Shown here piece after piece: positions 1-9,328 of a stretch of DNA of 53,762 nucleotides (its first letter is position 1; each line of letters starts with the position of its first letter). The DNA comes from an uncultured Actinomycetes bacterium (lineage in GTDB: Bacteria; Actinomycetota; Actinomycetes; Nanopelagicales; Nanopelagicaceae): contig CAIRHO010000056.1 in assembly GCA_903878415.1 (NCBI GenBank), positions 1 to 53,762 of the forward strand. Reading direction: 5' to 3'. The notes beneath the pieces were generated by a model. That model was given only the letters and a program-made list of their open reading frames with translations. It did no database searches and was not told where the DNA came from. Both the position numbers and the translations under genes were made by a program.

Positions 1-1372
1 AACCAAGTGCTTCAGATACCTGACGGATTGCGTAAGGGAACTCTTCACGGCTTGGAAGTACTGGAATCAATGCACGCTCTGCAAGTGCACCATGGCCGAT
101 TTCGCGGCGCTTAGGTGTACCAACTCGACCGGTTTCACCAGTTGAATATGGTGGGAAGTTGTAGTTGTGCATGTATCGCTTGTGGTTTTCTGGATTCAAC
201 GTATCTAACTGTTGTTCCATCTTGAGCATATTTAGCGTTGTGACTCCCAGAATTTGAGTCTCGCCACGTTCGAAGAGAGCTGAACCGTGAACTCGAGGGA
301 TCACTTCAACTTCTGCTGTTAACGCGCGAATATCGCGAAGACCTCGGCCATCAATACGGATCTTGTCACGAAGTACTCGTTGGCGAACCAACTTCTTTGT
401 CACTGATCGAATTGCAGCAGGAATCTCTTTTTCGCGACCTTCAAAGTCAGAAGTTAACTTCTCTTTTACAGAAGCTGTGATTTCATCAATCTTAGTTTCG
501 CGATCTTGTTTCTGCACGATAGTTAGCGCTTTAGTTAAATCGGCCTTAGCTAATTTTTCAACAGCGGCAAAAACATCATCTTGGTAATCCAAGAAGACTG
601 GAAATTCGCCAGTTGGCTTTGCAGCAACTTTTGCTAATTTAGATTGGGCTTCGCAAAGTATGCGAATGAATGGCTTTGCAGCTTCTAAGCCTTGGGAAAC
701 GATTTCTTCAGTTGGGGCTTTTGCACCAGCGGCAATTAAATCGATTGTCTTAGTTGTGGCTTCGGCTTCCACCATCATGATTGCAACGTCATCAGCAGTT
801 ACGCGACCTGCAACCACCATGTCGAAAACTGCGTTTTCAACTTGTGAGTGATTTGGAAATGCAACCCATTGACCTTCGATTAAAGCAACGCGAACGCCAC
901 CAATCGGACCAGAGAATGGCAATCCCGCTAATTGTGTTGACATTGATGCCGCATTAATAGCAATAACGTCATACATGTGGTCTGGATTTAACGCCATCAC
1001 AGTTACTACGATTTGAATTTCATTGCGAAGTCCTTTAACAAACGATGGTCGCAATGGACGATCGATTAAACGACAGGTAAGAATTGCATCCTCAGATGGA
1101 CGTCCTTCACGGCGGAAGAATGATCCTGGGATTTTTCCAACTGCGTACATACGCTCTTCAACATCCACTGTTAGTGGGAAGAAGTCGAATGAATCGCGTG
1201 GGGATTTTGATGCGGTTGTTGCTGAAAGCAACATGGTCTCGTCATCAACATATACAACTGCAGTACCTGCAGCTTGGCGCGCTAGGCGACCGGTTTCAAA
1301 ACGAATTTCTCGTTTTCCGAACTTGCCGTTATCAATTATTGCAACGGCGCTATGTAGCTCTTGACCCTCCAT
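1..1372 (-). CDS. pnp: Polyribonucleotide nucleotidyltransferase (PNPase), 3' end off window
   Basis: PNPase degrades RNA 3' to 5' by phosphorolysis and is a core RNA-turnover enzyme in the cytoplasm. The minus-strand frame opens with ATG at 1372 ([16 protein letters not shown]) and runs off the left edge after about 457 codons of the roughly 740 usual for the family. The first RNase PH core is visible ([20 protein letters not shown], then [10 protein letters not shown]), followed by the helical linker and the opening of the second core ([27 protein letters not shown]). The catalytic residues of the second core and the KH/S1 domains lie outside. An AAGGAG ribosome site sits just upstream of the ATG. 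It follows rpsO, the standard order. Identity is certain. Confidence 0.97.
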   Translation of the reverse strand, partial: MEGQELHSAVAIIDNGKFGKREIRFETGRLARQAAGTAVVYVDDETMLLSATTASKSPRDSFDFFPLTVDVEERMYAVGKIPGSFFRREGRPSEDAILTCRLIDRPLRPSFVKGLRNEIQIVVTVMALNPDHMYDVIAINAASMSTQLAGLPFSGPIGGVRVALIEGQWVAFPNHSQVENAVFDMVVAGRVTADDVAIMMVEAEATTKTIDLIAAGAKAPTEEIVSQGLEAAKPFIRILCEAQSKLAKVAAKPTGEFPVFLDYQDDVFAAVEKLAKADLTKALTIVQKQDRETKIDEITASVKEKLTSDFEGREKEIPAAIRSVTKKLVRQRVLRDKIRIDGRGLRDIRALTAEVEVIPRVHGSALFERGETQILGVTTLNMLKMEQQLDTLNPENHKRYMHNYNFPPYSTGETGRVGTPKRREIGHGALAERALIPVLPSREEFPYAIRQVSEALG

Positions 1373-1519
1373 GGGTCTCTCCTTTTTCTTGACCAACCTA
1401 CGGCACAAGAATGGATCTTCGATCGAAGCCCACGGGTTTTCTATTTTCTAAAACAAATACCAAAATCCGTAAGCCACTACCGAGGACCAATACTTTGGAC
1501 CGTGGGTTAGTGTTTTTAT
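1373..1519 (-). other. rpsO-pnp spacer with possible paired segments
   Basis: This 147-base spacer holds no gene. On the minus strand a CCCACGG segment just after rpsO is exactly complementary to CCGTGGG near pnp, about 70 bases further on, so the spacer could fold into one large stem. It also holds a 12-bp palindrome CTTCGATCGAAG at 1417-1428. No U-tract follows any of these, so this is not a classical terminator. In other bacteria the rpsO-pnp spacer is an RNA-processing region; a similar role here is only inference. Confidence 0.3.
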
Positions 1520-1789
1520 TTATCGGCGGATGCCGAGTTTTTCGATGATCGCGCGGTAACGCTCGATATCAATTTTTGCTAGGTATTGAAGAATTCGACG
1601 ACGACGACCTACGAGCAATAGAAGTCCACGACGATTGTGGTGGTCATTCTTATTTGTTTGTAGGTGTTCAGTGATCTCTTCAATGCGCTTTGAAAGTAAA
1701 GCGACTTGAGCTTCTGGGCTTCCTGTGTCTGATGCCGAAGAACCATATTTTGAGATAATTTCTTTCTTAACTTCTGGCTTTAACGCCAT
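1520..1789 (-). CDS. rpsO: Small ribosomal subunit protein uS15
   Basis: Protein uS15 binds 16S rRNA early in assembly of the 30S platform. The ORF could begin at 1804, but an AAGGAG ribosome site overlaps those first codons and lies seven bases before ATG 1789. I therefore choose 1789, giving [16 protein letters not shown] and 89 residues, the usual family length. Family-typical segments are [20 protein letters not shown] and the basic [21 protein letters not shown]. It lies between ribF and pnp, the common actinobacterial order. Confidence 0.97.
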   Translation of the reverse strand: MALKPEVKKEIISKYGSSASDTGSPEAQVALLSKRIEEITEHLQTNKNDHHNRRGLLLLVGRRRRILQYLAKIDIERYRAIIEKLGIRR

Positions 1790-1919
1790 TTCGTTCTCCT
1801 TCATCAGTCACGAGGGTTTCCGGTTTGGTTCACGAAAACACGCTTACTCGCTCGGGGCAGAGGTTACCAGCGCGAGCATGTGAGAGTGAAATCGGTGGCA
1901 ATCCCCCGCTTAAATCGGG
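1790..1919 (-). other. ribF-rpsO spacer
   Basis: This 130-base spacer holds no gene. Its downstream end carries the rpsO ribosome site. The rest contains only short imperfect inverted repeats (a CCCG/CGGG pair right after the ribF stop, and a GCTCG/CGAGC pair with a long loop). I see no convincing promoter or terminator, although this is where an rpsO promoter would be expected. Confidence 0.3.
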
Positions 1920-2846
1920 CTATTCCAACCCTCTCAAACTTGTGAGATCTCGAGCTTTATCGCAATCTTTTTTCATCTGGATTAATAGCGGGTCTAACCC
2001 ATCAAATTTCAAAGTATCACGAAGTCGCCAACCAAACTCAATAATTGCCTCTTCACCATATAAATCTAAATCATCACGATCTAACGCATATGCCTCAACT
2101 TGGCGGCCACGCACTCCCGCAAAAGTTGGATTGGTTCCGATTGAAATTGCAGCTGGCCAACGGTTTAAACCAACAGTTAGCCAACCTGCGTAGACACCAT
2201 CACTCGGGATAGTTGAATTCGGCGCAACTTCAATATTCGCAGTTGGATATCCAATTTCACGGCCGCGCGCTTCCCCGTGAATCACAGGTCCGATAAGTTG
2301 ATGTGGTCTAGTTAATAACTCGCGGGCGATTTCGACGCCACCGTTTAGTAAATGTTTTCTAATTCGGGTAGAAGAAACGATGCCATGTTCATGTTCAACC
2401 AGATCCACACCGGTAACGCTAAAGCCATACTTATTTGAAACACTAGTTAAATAATTAACATCTCCAGCAGCATTTGCGCCAAATGTAAAATTTTTCCCCA
2501 CGACAATGTGTTTTGCTTTTAGTTTTCCAACTAATATCTCTTCGATAAATTGTTCTGGTAAAAGTGTTGCAAATTCTGCCGTGAATTCCAATACTGCTAC
2601 CGCTTCTGCACCATGCAACATAAGTTGGTGAACTCGATCCTCCAAATTCAAAAGCTTTGTTGGGGTGCGATCTGGCGCAAAAATAGAAGTTGGATGTGGG
2701 TCAAATGTTAAAACTGCCAGCGGATCACCAAAGTCATTTGCAATATTAAGGATCTCTTGATGACCTAAATGCACGCCATCAAAAATTCCAATGGCAACGG
2801 TGCCACCTTCGATTGGTTCGCCGAACCATTTAATATCGCGGGACAT
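1920..2846 (-). CDS. ribF: Bifunctional riboflavin kinase / FAD synthetase
   Basis: The enzyme phosphorylates riboflavin to FMN and adenylylates FMN to FAD. The N-terminal nucleotidyltransferase half shows GIFDGVHLGHQEIL (the HxGH-type motif near residue 30) and SSTRIRKHLL near residue 160. The C-terminal flavokinase half begins at GRGREIGYPTANI and continues to PSDGVYAGW. At 308 residues it is close to the usual length and has both domains intact. It starts at ATG 2846, four bases after the truB stop, in the truB-ribF-rpsO order common in bacteria, so co-transcription with the translation block is likely. Confidence 0.95.
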   Translation of the reverse strand: MSRDIKWFGEPIEGGTVAIGIFDGVHLGHQEILNIANDFGDPLAVLTFDPHPTSIFAPDRTPTKLLNLEDRVHQLMLHGAEAVAVLEFTAEFATLLPEQFIEEILVGKLKAKHIVVGKNFTFGANAAGDVNYLTSVSNKYGFSVTGVDLVEHEHGIVSSTRIRKHLLNGGVEIARELLTRPHQLIGPVIHGEARGREIGYPTANIEVAPNSTIPSDGVYAGWLTVGLNRWPAAISIGTNPTFAGVRGRQVEAYALDRDDLDLYGEEAIIEFGWRLRDTLKFDGLDPLLIQMKKDCDKARDLTSLRGLE

Positions 2847-2850
2847 CTAG

Positions 2851-3726
2851 CTATTCTTTCACGAAAACTGCAATTGGTTGTGCGCCAGAATTTCTGTTTT
2901 CAATCAAAGCGCAAAGTTCATTATCGCCAGTTATAGCAATCCCAACACCTGAAAATTCAGAAGCTGGTAGCGACCGACCAAACTTCAATTCATTCTTCTC
3001 TAATAGGTCAATTACTCGTGAGGGCAGGACTTGTTTTGCAACTTCTACAATGTCTAATAAGTTACTTTGCGATACCGATTCGAGAGTAACTGCTTCTGCG
3101 AGCGAGAACGGTGCTACTTCGCTCCTGCGCAATTCAATTAAATGACCTCCAACTTTAAGCGCAACACCTAAATCTCGAGCAATAGCTCTAATGTAAGTTC
3201 CAGCCGAACAGGCAACATCGATATCAATTTCAATTCCTAATTCAGAACGTGCAATATTAATAATTTCTAAACTATATACTGTGACTTCGCGGGCTGGAAG
3301 TTCTACGACTTCTCCTTCACGTACCCGATCATATGCGCGCTTGCCATCAACTTTTATTGCCGATACGGAACTTGGCCGTTGCATGATGGTTCCAACTAAA
3401 GATTCCAAATAACTTTTGATTGCAGAATCAGAAACGCTAGCAATTTCAGAATTAGTAGCTACTTTTAAAACTTCACCTTCTTTATCATCGGTCACTGTTG
3501 CTGCGCCTAATTTAATTGTCGCCAAATATCGTTTCTTGCCTTCTGTAATATATTGGAGCAACTTAGTGCCGTTATTAATGCCTAGGACTAATACACCAGT
3601 TGCCATTGGATCGAGCGTTCCGGCATGACCTACTCGTTTTGTGTTAAAGACTTTGCGCACTCGTGCAACTACATCGTGGCTAGTGATACCACTTGGTTTA
3701 TCAATTACAAGAAAACCGTCACTCAC
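2851..3726 (-). CDS. truB: tRNA pseudouridine(55) synthase
   Basis: TruB converts U55 in the T-loop of most tRNAs to pseudouridine. The catalytic aspartate sits in [14 protein letters not shown], and the [21 protein letters not shown] start is typical. The frame is open further upstream to 3789, but that stretch only overlaps rbfA. I choose GTG 3726 ([11 protein letters not shown], 291 residues), which overlaps the last eight bases of rbfA and suggests translational coupling. The C-terminal part ([11 protein letters not shown] and after) fits the PUA-like tail. Function is secure; the start is well supported but inferred. Confidence 0.93.
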   Translation of the reverse strand: MSDGFLVIDKPSGITSHDVVARVRKVFNTKRVGHAGTLDPMATGVLVLGINNGTKLLQYITEGKKRYLATIKLGAATVTDDKEGEVLKVATNSEIASVSDSAIKSYLESLVGTIMQRPSSVSAIKVDGKRAYDRVREGEVVELPAREVTVYSLEIINIARSELGIEIDIDVACSAGTYIRAIARDLGVALKVGGHLIELRRSEVAPFSLAEAVTLESVSQSNLLDIVEVAKQVLPSRVIDLLEKNELKFGRSLPASEFSGVGIAITGDNELCALIENRNSGAQPIAVFVKE

Positions 3727-4162
3727 CGGTATCGGTTCCACGCGCTTTATGAATTTTATATGGATCCGCTTCTCCTGCTGGGGCGGCACCTTCGCGCAGC
3801 GCAGCTAGTTCTTTATCTTGTTCTCTGACTTTAGAAAGTAGATCCTCAAAATTTTGCGCAGATTCTGCAAGTCCATCTGCAAAAAATGCGATGGTTGGCG
3901 TGATCCGCATACCAAGTTCTTTCCCAACTTCAGCGCGCAATAAACCTCTAGCGCTTTCTAACGCATTAGCAGTGCGAATTTTTGATTCATCGTCACCGAG
4001 AACTGTGTAGAAAATCGATGCTTGTTGCAGATCTCCGGTAATCCGAACATCAGTAATAGTTATGAAACCCAGGCGTGGATCTTTTACCTTTGTCTCAAGC
4101 GTTTGCGCGATCACTACTTTAATGCGATCGGCAACTTTTGCTGCGCGATGTGATGTTCCCAT
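3719..4162 (-). CDS. rbfA: Ribosome-binding factor A
   Basis: RbfA is a late 30S maturation factor with a KH-like fold. The 147-residue protein begins [20 protein letters not shown], shows the family core [19 protein letters not shown] followed by [11 protein letters not shown], and ends in a charged tail that may be disordered. It starts two bases after the infB stop and its 3' end overlaps truB by eight bases, so it belongs to the nusA-infB-rbfA-truB transcription unit. Confidence 0.95.
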   Translation of the reverse strand: MGTSHRAAKVADRIKVVIAQTLETKVKDPRLGFITITDVRITGDLQQASIFYTVLGDDESKIRTANALESARGLLRAEVGKELGMRITPTIAFFADGLAESAQNFEDLLSKVREQDKELAALREGAAPAGEADPYKIHKARGTDTGE

Positions 4163-4164
4163 AA

Positions 4165-6861
4165 TTAGACTCGCTTTTTCTCACGCATCTCGAATACTTG
4201 AATGACATCTCCGGCTTGAATATCTTTGAAGGATCCAACGCCGATTCCGCACTCAAAGCCCTCACGAACTTCGGTTGCGTCATCTTTAAATCGCTTCAAC
4301 GATTCAATAGTTAAGTTATCGACAATTAGATCGTTATTTCGCAATATTCGTGCCTTTGCGTTACGACGGATGATTCCGTTGCTAACAACCGAACCGGCAA
4401 TGTTTCCGAACTTGCTTGATTTGAAGACTTCGCGAACTTCAGCATTACCCAGAATTGCTTCTTCATACTCTGGTTTAAGGAGTCCCTTAAGCGCTGCTTC
4501 AATCTCTTCGATTGCGTTATAAATAACGGAGTAGAAGCGAACTTCGACGCCTTCTTCATCGGCGAATATTGCAGTTTGCGGTTCTGGCTTAACGTTAAAT
4601 CCGATAACTACAGCAGACGATGCTGAAGCTAAAGTGATATCACTCTTGGTGATAGCGCCTACGCCACGGTGAATAACTCGAAGGTCAACTTCATTTCCAA
4701 CATCAAGTAATAAGAGCGCATCTTCCAGCGCTTCTACTGAACCACTCACATCGCCCTTGAGAATAAGGTTGAGTGAAGTGACCTTTGATTGCTCCATGAA
4801 ATCTTCCAAAGAAACTTTCTTACGTGCCTTCGACAGCGCTGCATGACGTTCTGCTGCTTGTCGTTTCTCCGCAATTTGGCGCGCAGTTCGATCATCGGGC
4901 GCCACCATAAATGAATCACCAGCACTTGGTACTGATGTAAAGCCAAGAACTTGAACTGGTCGGGATGGACCAGCAAATTCAACCGGCTTACCAAATTCAT
5001 CCATCATTGCGCGCACTCGACCGAAAGCTCCACCAGCAACAATTGCGTCACCAACATAGAGAGTTCCGCGTTGCACTAATACCGTTGCTACTGGACCGCG
5101 ACCACGATCTAAGTGAGCTTCAATCGCGACACCGCGAGCAACATCATCCGCGATTGCACGCAGATCGATAGCAGCATCAGCAGTCAAAAGAATTGAATCA
5201 ATAAGGGTATCGATTCCAGTTCCGTTCTTAGCCGAAACATCAACAAATATTGTGTCGCCGCCGTACTCTTCGGCGATTAAGTTGTACTCCGTTAATTGTT
5301 GGCGAATTTTTCCTGGATTAGCGCCTTCTTTATCAACTTTGTTAACCGCTACCACGATCGGCACATTTGCTGCCTGCGCGTGGTTTAACGCTTCAATAGT
5401 CTGTGGCATAACGCCATCATCAGCTGCAACTACAAGTACTGCGATATCTGTAACTTTTGCACCACGTGCACGCATTGCAGTGAAAGCTTCGTGGCCAGGC
5501 GTATCAATGAAAGTTATCGCGCGCTCGGTGCCATCATGGTTATGGTGAATTTGATATGCGCCAATATGTTGTGTGATTCCGCCGGCTTCGCCTTTAATTA
5601 CTTCAGTTTGGCGAACTGCATCAAGTAATCGTGTCTTACCGTGATCTACGTGACCCATAACAGTTACAACTGGTGGACGAATTTCAAGATCTTCTGGATC
5701 TATATCTTCGATTTCTTTCGCTAAATCAATATCGAAGGTTTCGAGAATCTCGCGATCTTCATCTTCTGGTGAAACGATTTGGATTGCGTAGCCAAATTCG
5801 CCACCAAGGACTGCAAAAACATCTTCAGTAACAGATTGAGTAGCGGTAACCATTTCACCCAAGTGGAATAGCACTGAAACTAAAGATGCTGGATCTGCAC
5901 CAATTTTTTCGGCAAAGTCTGCGAGCGAAGATCCGCGGCGTAATCGAACTGGTGTTGTGCCATTTCCGCGTGGAACTATTGCGCCGCCAATTGTCGGCGC
6001 CGCCATGTTATCTATCTCTTCCCTACGAGTTTTTTTACTCTTTATATTTTTACGCTTTTTACCATTCTGTTTTCCAAATGCACCGGCAGTGCCGCCGCGT
6101 TGTGGTGGCCGACCGCCGCCGCGTTGTGGACCACCAGTAGTTGGTGCACCAGTTGTTGGTGCTCCTGCACCAGTTGCACCACCTGGACGGAAAGGTGCGC
6201 CACCTTGTGGCCGTGCACTTCCGCCGGCTTGTGGTGGTCGAGATCCCGCAGGACGCGCAGCAAAACCTGGACGAACCGAACCAGGACGTGGTCCAGACAT
6301 ACCAGGACGTGGTCCGCCACCTTGTGGTCGATCACCTTGTGGTCGTTGACCTGGAGTTGTTGGACGTTGCGGTGGTCGCGGCATTGTTGTGCCCGCGGAA
6401 CCAAAAGGATTATTTCCGGCGCGAGGTGGTCGCGCAGCTGGTGGACGTGGGGTTGCAAATGGATTATTTCCACCGCGTGGCGCACTTGGCGTAACTGTTG
6501 GCGCAATCGGAGGAGTCGGCGCGGTTGGTGTAACTGTTGGCTTTGGCGCGGCAGCGATTTTCTTATCCATCATCTCTTGCAGCGCTGCTTCAATTTCAGG
6601 AGTTATCTCGGGTGTTGCATCTGCCTTCTTCGCAGCAGTTTTTTTCGCAGCGGCTTTCTTAGCTGGCGCTTTCTTTGCAGGTTTTTCATCTGCCGGTTTT
6701 GCAACAACCGGATATTTTTCCAACATCTTGCGCACAACTGGCGCTTCAACTGTTGATGATGCAGAACGGACGAATTCGCCCATCTCTTGGAGTTTTGCAA
6801 GGACTTCCTTGCTATCCATCCCTAAATCTTTTGCTAATTCGTAAACGCGGACCTTTGCCAC
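4165..6861 (-). CDS. infB: Translation initiation factor IF-2
   Basis: IF-2 is the GTPase that delivers fMet-tRNA to the 30S subunit and promotes subunit joining. The 898-residue protein starts with GTG 6861 ([13 protein letters not shown]) behind an AGGAG site. In order: an IF2-N domain (1-50); an Ala/Lys-rich segment (60-80); a long Pro/Gly/Arg-rich low-complexity linker (about 105-270, with repeated RPQG, GGNNPF and RPP units); a second IF2-N domain; then the G domain with GHVDHGKT (403-410), DTPGHE (453-458) and NKVD (507-510), and domains II to IV. The extended disordered linker is typical of actinobacterial IF-2. Confidence 0.98.
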   Translation of the reverse strand: MAKVRVYELAKDLGMDSKEVLAKLQEMGEFVRSASSTVEAPVVRKMLEKYPVVAKPADEKPAKKAPAKKAAAKKTAAKKADATPEITPEIEAALQEMMDKKIAAAPKPTVTPTAPTPPIAPTVTPSAPRGGNNPFATPRPPAARPPRAGNNPFGSAGTTMPRPPQRPTTPGQRPQGDRPQGGGPRPGMSGPRPGSVRPGFAARPAGSRPPQAGGSARPQGGAPFRPGGATGAGAPTTGAPTTGGPQRGGGRPPQRGGTAGAFGKQNGKKRKNIKSKKTRREEIDNMAAPTIGGAIVPRGNGTTPVRLRRGSSLADFAEKIGADPASLVSVLFHLGEMVTATQSVTEDVFAVLGGEFGYAIQIVSPEDEDREILETFDIDLAKEIEDIDPEDLEIRPPVVTVMGHVDHGKTRLLDAVRQTEVIKGEAGGITQHIGAYQIHHNHDGTERAITFIDTPGHEAFTAMRARGAKVTDIAVLVVAADDGVMPQTIEALNHAQAANVPIVVAVNKVDKEGANPGKIRQQLTEYNLIAEEYGGDTIFVDVSAKNGTGIDTLIDSILLTADAAIDLRAIADDVARGVAIEAHLDRGRGPVATVLVQRGTLYVGDAIVAGGAFGRVRAMMDEFGKPVEFAGPSRPVQVLGFTSVPSAGDSFMVAPDDRTARQIAEKRQAAERHAALSKARKKVSLEDFMEQSKVTSLNLILKGDVSGSVEALEDALLLLDVGNEVDLRVIHRGVGAITKSDITLASASSAVVIGFNVKPEPQTAIFADEEGVEVRFYSVIYNAIEEIEAALKGLLKPEYEEAILGNAEVREVFKSSKFGNIAGSVVSNGIIRRNAKARILRNNDLIVDNLTIESLKRFKDDATEVREGFECGIGVGSFKDIQAGDVIQVFEMREKKRV

Positions 6862-7016
6862 AGTTCTCCTGTCTGGGCCTCGCGTTCTTAATTTTACTTA
6901 GGAGCGCGAAACCGAATTTCCTGACTTACTCATGATGTTGCGGTGCTCATTAGAGTGCCATTGCCTTAGCTCCTAAATAGATTTCTGAAAACCCTGCGGT
7001 TTCCAATGGGGTTACC
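6862..7016 (-). other. nusA-infB spacer lacking ylxR, with a chain of mini-ORFs
   Basis: In many Gram-positive genomes ylxR lies between nusA and infB, but these 155 bases are too short for it. On the minus strand an AGGAG site precedes ATG 6961, which opens a three-codon ORF. Its TAATG junction leads to a six-codon ORF (ATG 6950), whose ATGA junction leads to an eleven-codon ORF (ATG 6933, MSKSGNSVSRS, stop at 6898). These may be chance, a decayed gene, or a reinitiation path towards infB. Confidence 0.35.
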
Positions 7017-8033
7017 TTACCCCAATTCTGGTTGAGAATTTTCAGCACTTTCTGCCTGATTTGTCGTACTTTCAGCATCAGAATGAATATCTATCCGCCA
7101 TCCAGTGAGCCGCGCTGCCAATCGGGCGTTCTGGCCATCCTTACCAATCGCAAGTGATAATTGATAATCCGGAACCACAACTTTTGCAGATCGAGATTCT
7201 AAATTAACCACTTCAACGCTAGTAATTCGAGCCGGCGCTAGCGCATTACCTACATAAGCTGCTGGATCTTCTGACCAATCAACTATGTCAATTTTTTCGC
7301 CATGTAGTTCATCCATTACAGCGCGAGCTCGCGCACCCATTGGACCAATTAGCGATCCTTTTGGACTCACGCCAGCGCGGTGGGTTCGGACTGCAATTTT
7401 GGTTCGATGACCAGCTTCGCGGGCAATTCCCATTACTTCAACAACGCGTTCCCTAATTTCTGGAACTTCTAACGCGAACAATTGTTTAACTAACGCAGGA
7501 TGACTGCGTGAAAGTGCAACTTCTGGGCCACGCGTACCTTGCTTTACTTCAACAACAAAACATTTAATTCGCTCACCATGAGTGTAAATCTCACCCGGAA
7601 CTTGTTCATGCGGTGGAATTTTTCCTTCAACTCTTCCAAGATCAATATAAACCATTCGATGATCTCGTCCTTGTTGAATTACTCCAGAGACAATGTCGCC
7701 AACAGAGGCTGTGAACTCGCCAACGATTTCGGCATCTTTTGATTCGCGCATCTTCTCTTTAATAATTTGGCGTGCAGTTGAGGTGGCAACTCGACTAAAC
7801 CCAGTTGGCTCATCAACAACTTCGTCAATCTTTTCGCCATCTTCACCAAAAATTGGAACCAAGATTCGGATTTCACCGGTATCTCGATCTAACTTGGCAT
7901 GTGCATATGGTTTTGCTTCATCAGTACTCACGTAAGCAGCCTTAACAGCAATTTCAATCGCAGTAATTAATCTATCTAACGGAATATCTCGCTCAGCAGT
8001 AAGTGAAATAAGTGCTTTCATATCCACATGCAT
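7017..8033 (-). CDS. nusA: Transcription termination/antitermination protein NusA
   Basis: NusA binds RNA polymerase and modulates pausing, termination and antitermination. The 338-residue length is normal for actinobacteria, which lack the extra acidic repeats of enterobacterial NusA. The N-terminal domain begins MHVDMKALISLTAERDI, like other actinobacterial NusA starts. The S1 domain follows near GDIVSGVIQQGRDHRMVYID, then two KH domains (GARARAVMDELHGEKIDIV and LAIGKDGQNARLAARLTGW). The start ATG overlaps the rimP stop as TAATG, so the two are translationally coupled. Confidence 0.97.
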   Translation of the reverse strand: MHVDMKALISLTAERDIPLDRLITAIEIAVKAAYVSTDEAKPYAHAKLDRDTGEIRILVPIFGEDGEKIDEVVDEPTGFSRVATSTARQIIKEKMRESKDAEIVGEFTASVGDIVSGVIQQGRDHRMVYIDLGRVEGKIPPHEQVPGEIYTHGERIKCFVVEVKQGTRGPEVALSRSHPALVKQLFALEVPEIRERVVEVMGIAREAGHRTKIAVRTHRAGVSPKGSLIGPMGARARAVMDELHGEKIDIVDWSEDPAAYVGNALAPARITSVEVVNLESRSAKVVVPDYQLSLAIGKDGQNARLAARLTGWRIDIHSDAESTTNQAESAENSQPELG

Positions 8034-8506
8034 TATTTGGCGCCATCTTTCTCTTTGCGATTAAATTCGATTTCAATAATGGCGCGCTTAATTTCTCCGC
8101 GTAGTACAACGACCTCAGTTTTTGGCAGCGTAATTACAACTTCCTCTGCGGAAAATGACTTGATTCGACCATTGATGCTCTGCTTATCATTGGTCGTAAT
8201 CTTCACTAATCTGCCAATATTTTTTCGCCAGTGCCGGTCTACGGTCAATGGACGATCTACGCCTGGCGAAGTAACTTCGAGCGTAAAGGGTTTATCCCCT
8301 AGCTCCGGTAAAACTTCTACAACTTCTGATATTTGCTTAGAGACAGATGTAACTTCATCAAGTGAAAGATTTCTATCCTCGCCATCGACAAAAACTGTAA
8401 GTAACCGTCGCTTACCGGCAGGTGTAATCGTGATTTCTTCTAATACAAACCCCGCGCGCTCAACTATCGGCGCTATATAACGAGTCAATTCTGCAACGCT
8501 TGCCAT
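8033..8506 (-). CDS. rimP: Ribosome maturation factor RimP
   Basis: RimP assists early 30S assembly. The 157-residue protein has the family layout: an N-terminal alpha/beta domain with the conserved LEVTSPGVDRPL motif and a C-terminal SH3-like domain (KITTNDKQSINGRIKSF). It opens the rimP-nusA-infB block and overlaps nusA at TAATG. It starts at ATG 8506; the 46-base gap to the preceding permease gene holds nothing recognisable. Confidence 0.93.
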   Translation of the reverse strand: MASVAELTRYIAPIVERAGFVLEEITITPAGKRRLLTVFVDGEDRNLSLDEVTSVSKQISEVVEVLPELGDKPFTLEVTSPGVDRPLTVDRHWRKNIGRLVKITTNDKQSINGRIKSFSAEEVVITLPKTEVVVLRGEIKRAIIEIEFNRKEKDGAK

Positions 8507-8552
8507 ATTGAACCTAACTATTTAGTTGTTATTAAATTGTTCTGAAAGTATA

Positions 8553-9323
8553 TTAAAAGAAAGTATCAATCGCAATTCGGATAATCAATAGTGCTGTCAC
8601 TATTAGAAATACATTTCTAACCAAAGCCGATCCTCCTTTAATCGCCCAACGCGCTCCAGTTATTGCTCCGAAGATATTTCCAAAAGCCATGGATAAGCCT
8701 AATAACCACATGATGTGACCATTGAAGCCAAAAATGAGTAGCGCCCCGAGGTTGGTACTCCAATTCACAATCTTGGCAGTTGCAGATGCTTGCAAAAATG
8801 CAAAACCAATAACCGCTACCAAGATCACCATTAGGAAGGAACCAGTACCTGGGCCAAAAATGCCATCATAAAAACCAATTACCGTGCCGGCTACTACCGC
8901 AATTAAAATATTATGTTTTCGAGCGAATCGAAAGTTTTCATTTAAACCAAGTTCTTTTTTCCGCCAGGTGTAAATAGCAACTATCACTAATAGCGCTAAA
9001 ACTATTGGTCGAGCTGCATCTTTCGGGAAATTGCTAGCTGCGAGTGCGCCTAACATCGAACCAATAAATGCCGGAATTGCCATTGCAAATGTTAGGCGCC
9101 AATCCGGTCGTAACCGTTTTACATATGAGTAAGCAGCGGTCGAAGTTCCGAGAAATGACGGTAATTTATTTGTACCTAGCACATCGGGCGTAGCAGCATT
9201 TGGTAGCGCTACCAATAACGAGGGCAATGAAATTAAGCCACCGCCGCCAGCAACGGCATCAACAAAACCAGCAAAACCCGAAGCGATAAAAAGAAATAAA
9301 ATGGCAAGTAGTGAAATATCCAC
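8553..9323 (-). CDS. TSUP-family (TauE/SafE-like) membrane permease
   Basis: This is a 256-residue, strongly hydrophobic protein with about eight predicted membrane segments. It carries the TSUP signature at its start (GFAGFVDAVAGGGGLISLPSLL) and a repeat-like second half (GFYDGIFGPGTGSFLMV). Members of the family export or import small anions such as sulfite, sulfoacetate or thiosulfate, but substrate cannot be read from sequence. It starts with GTG 9323, just after the proS stop, and is probably a co-transcribed passenger in this block. Neighbours give no clue to the substrate. Confidence 0.85.
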   Translation of the reverse strand: MDISLLAILFLFIASGFAGFVDAVAGGGGLISLPSLLVALPNAATPDVLGTNKLPSFLGTSTAAYSYVKRLRPDWRLTFAMAIPAFIGSMLGALAASNFPKDAARPIVLALLVIVAIYTWRKKELGLNENFRFARKHNILIAVVAGTVIGFYDGIFGPGTGSFLMVILVAVIGFAFLQASATAKIVNWSTNLGALLIFGFNGHIMWLLGLSMAFGNIFGAITGARWAIKGGSALVRNVFLIVTALLIIRIAIDTFF

Positions 9324-9328
9324 GTGAG

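Noticed and set aside
1850-1877. GCTCG/CGAGC inverted repeat in the ribF-rpsO spacer
   Set aside because: Only five base pairs with a long loop; not convincing as a regulatory hairpin.
5957-6844. Several long plus-strand ORFs opposite infB, rich in Trp/Arg or Pro/Gly
   Set aside because: They mirror the Pro/Gly/Arg and Ala/Lys low-complexity linker of IF-2, which lacks stops on the other strand; they have no ribosome site and no family-like sequence.
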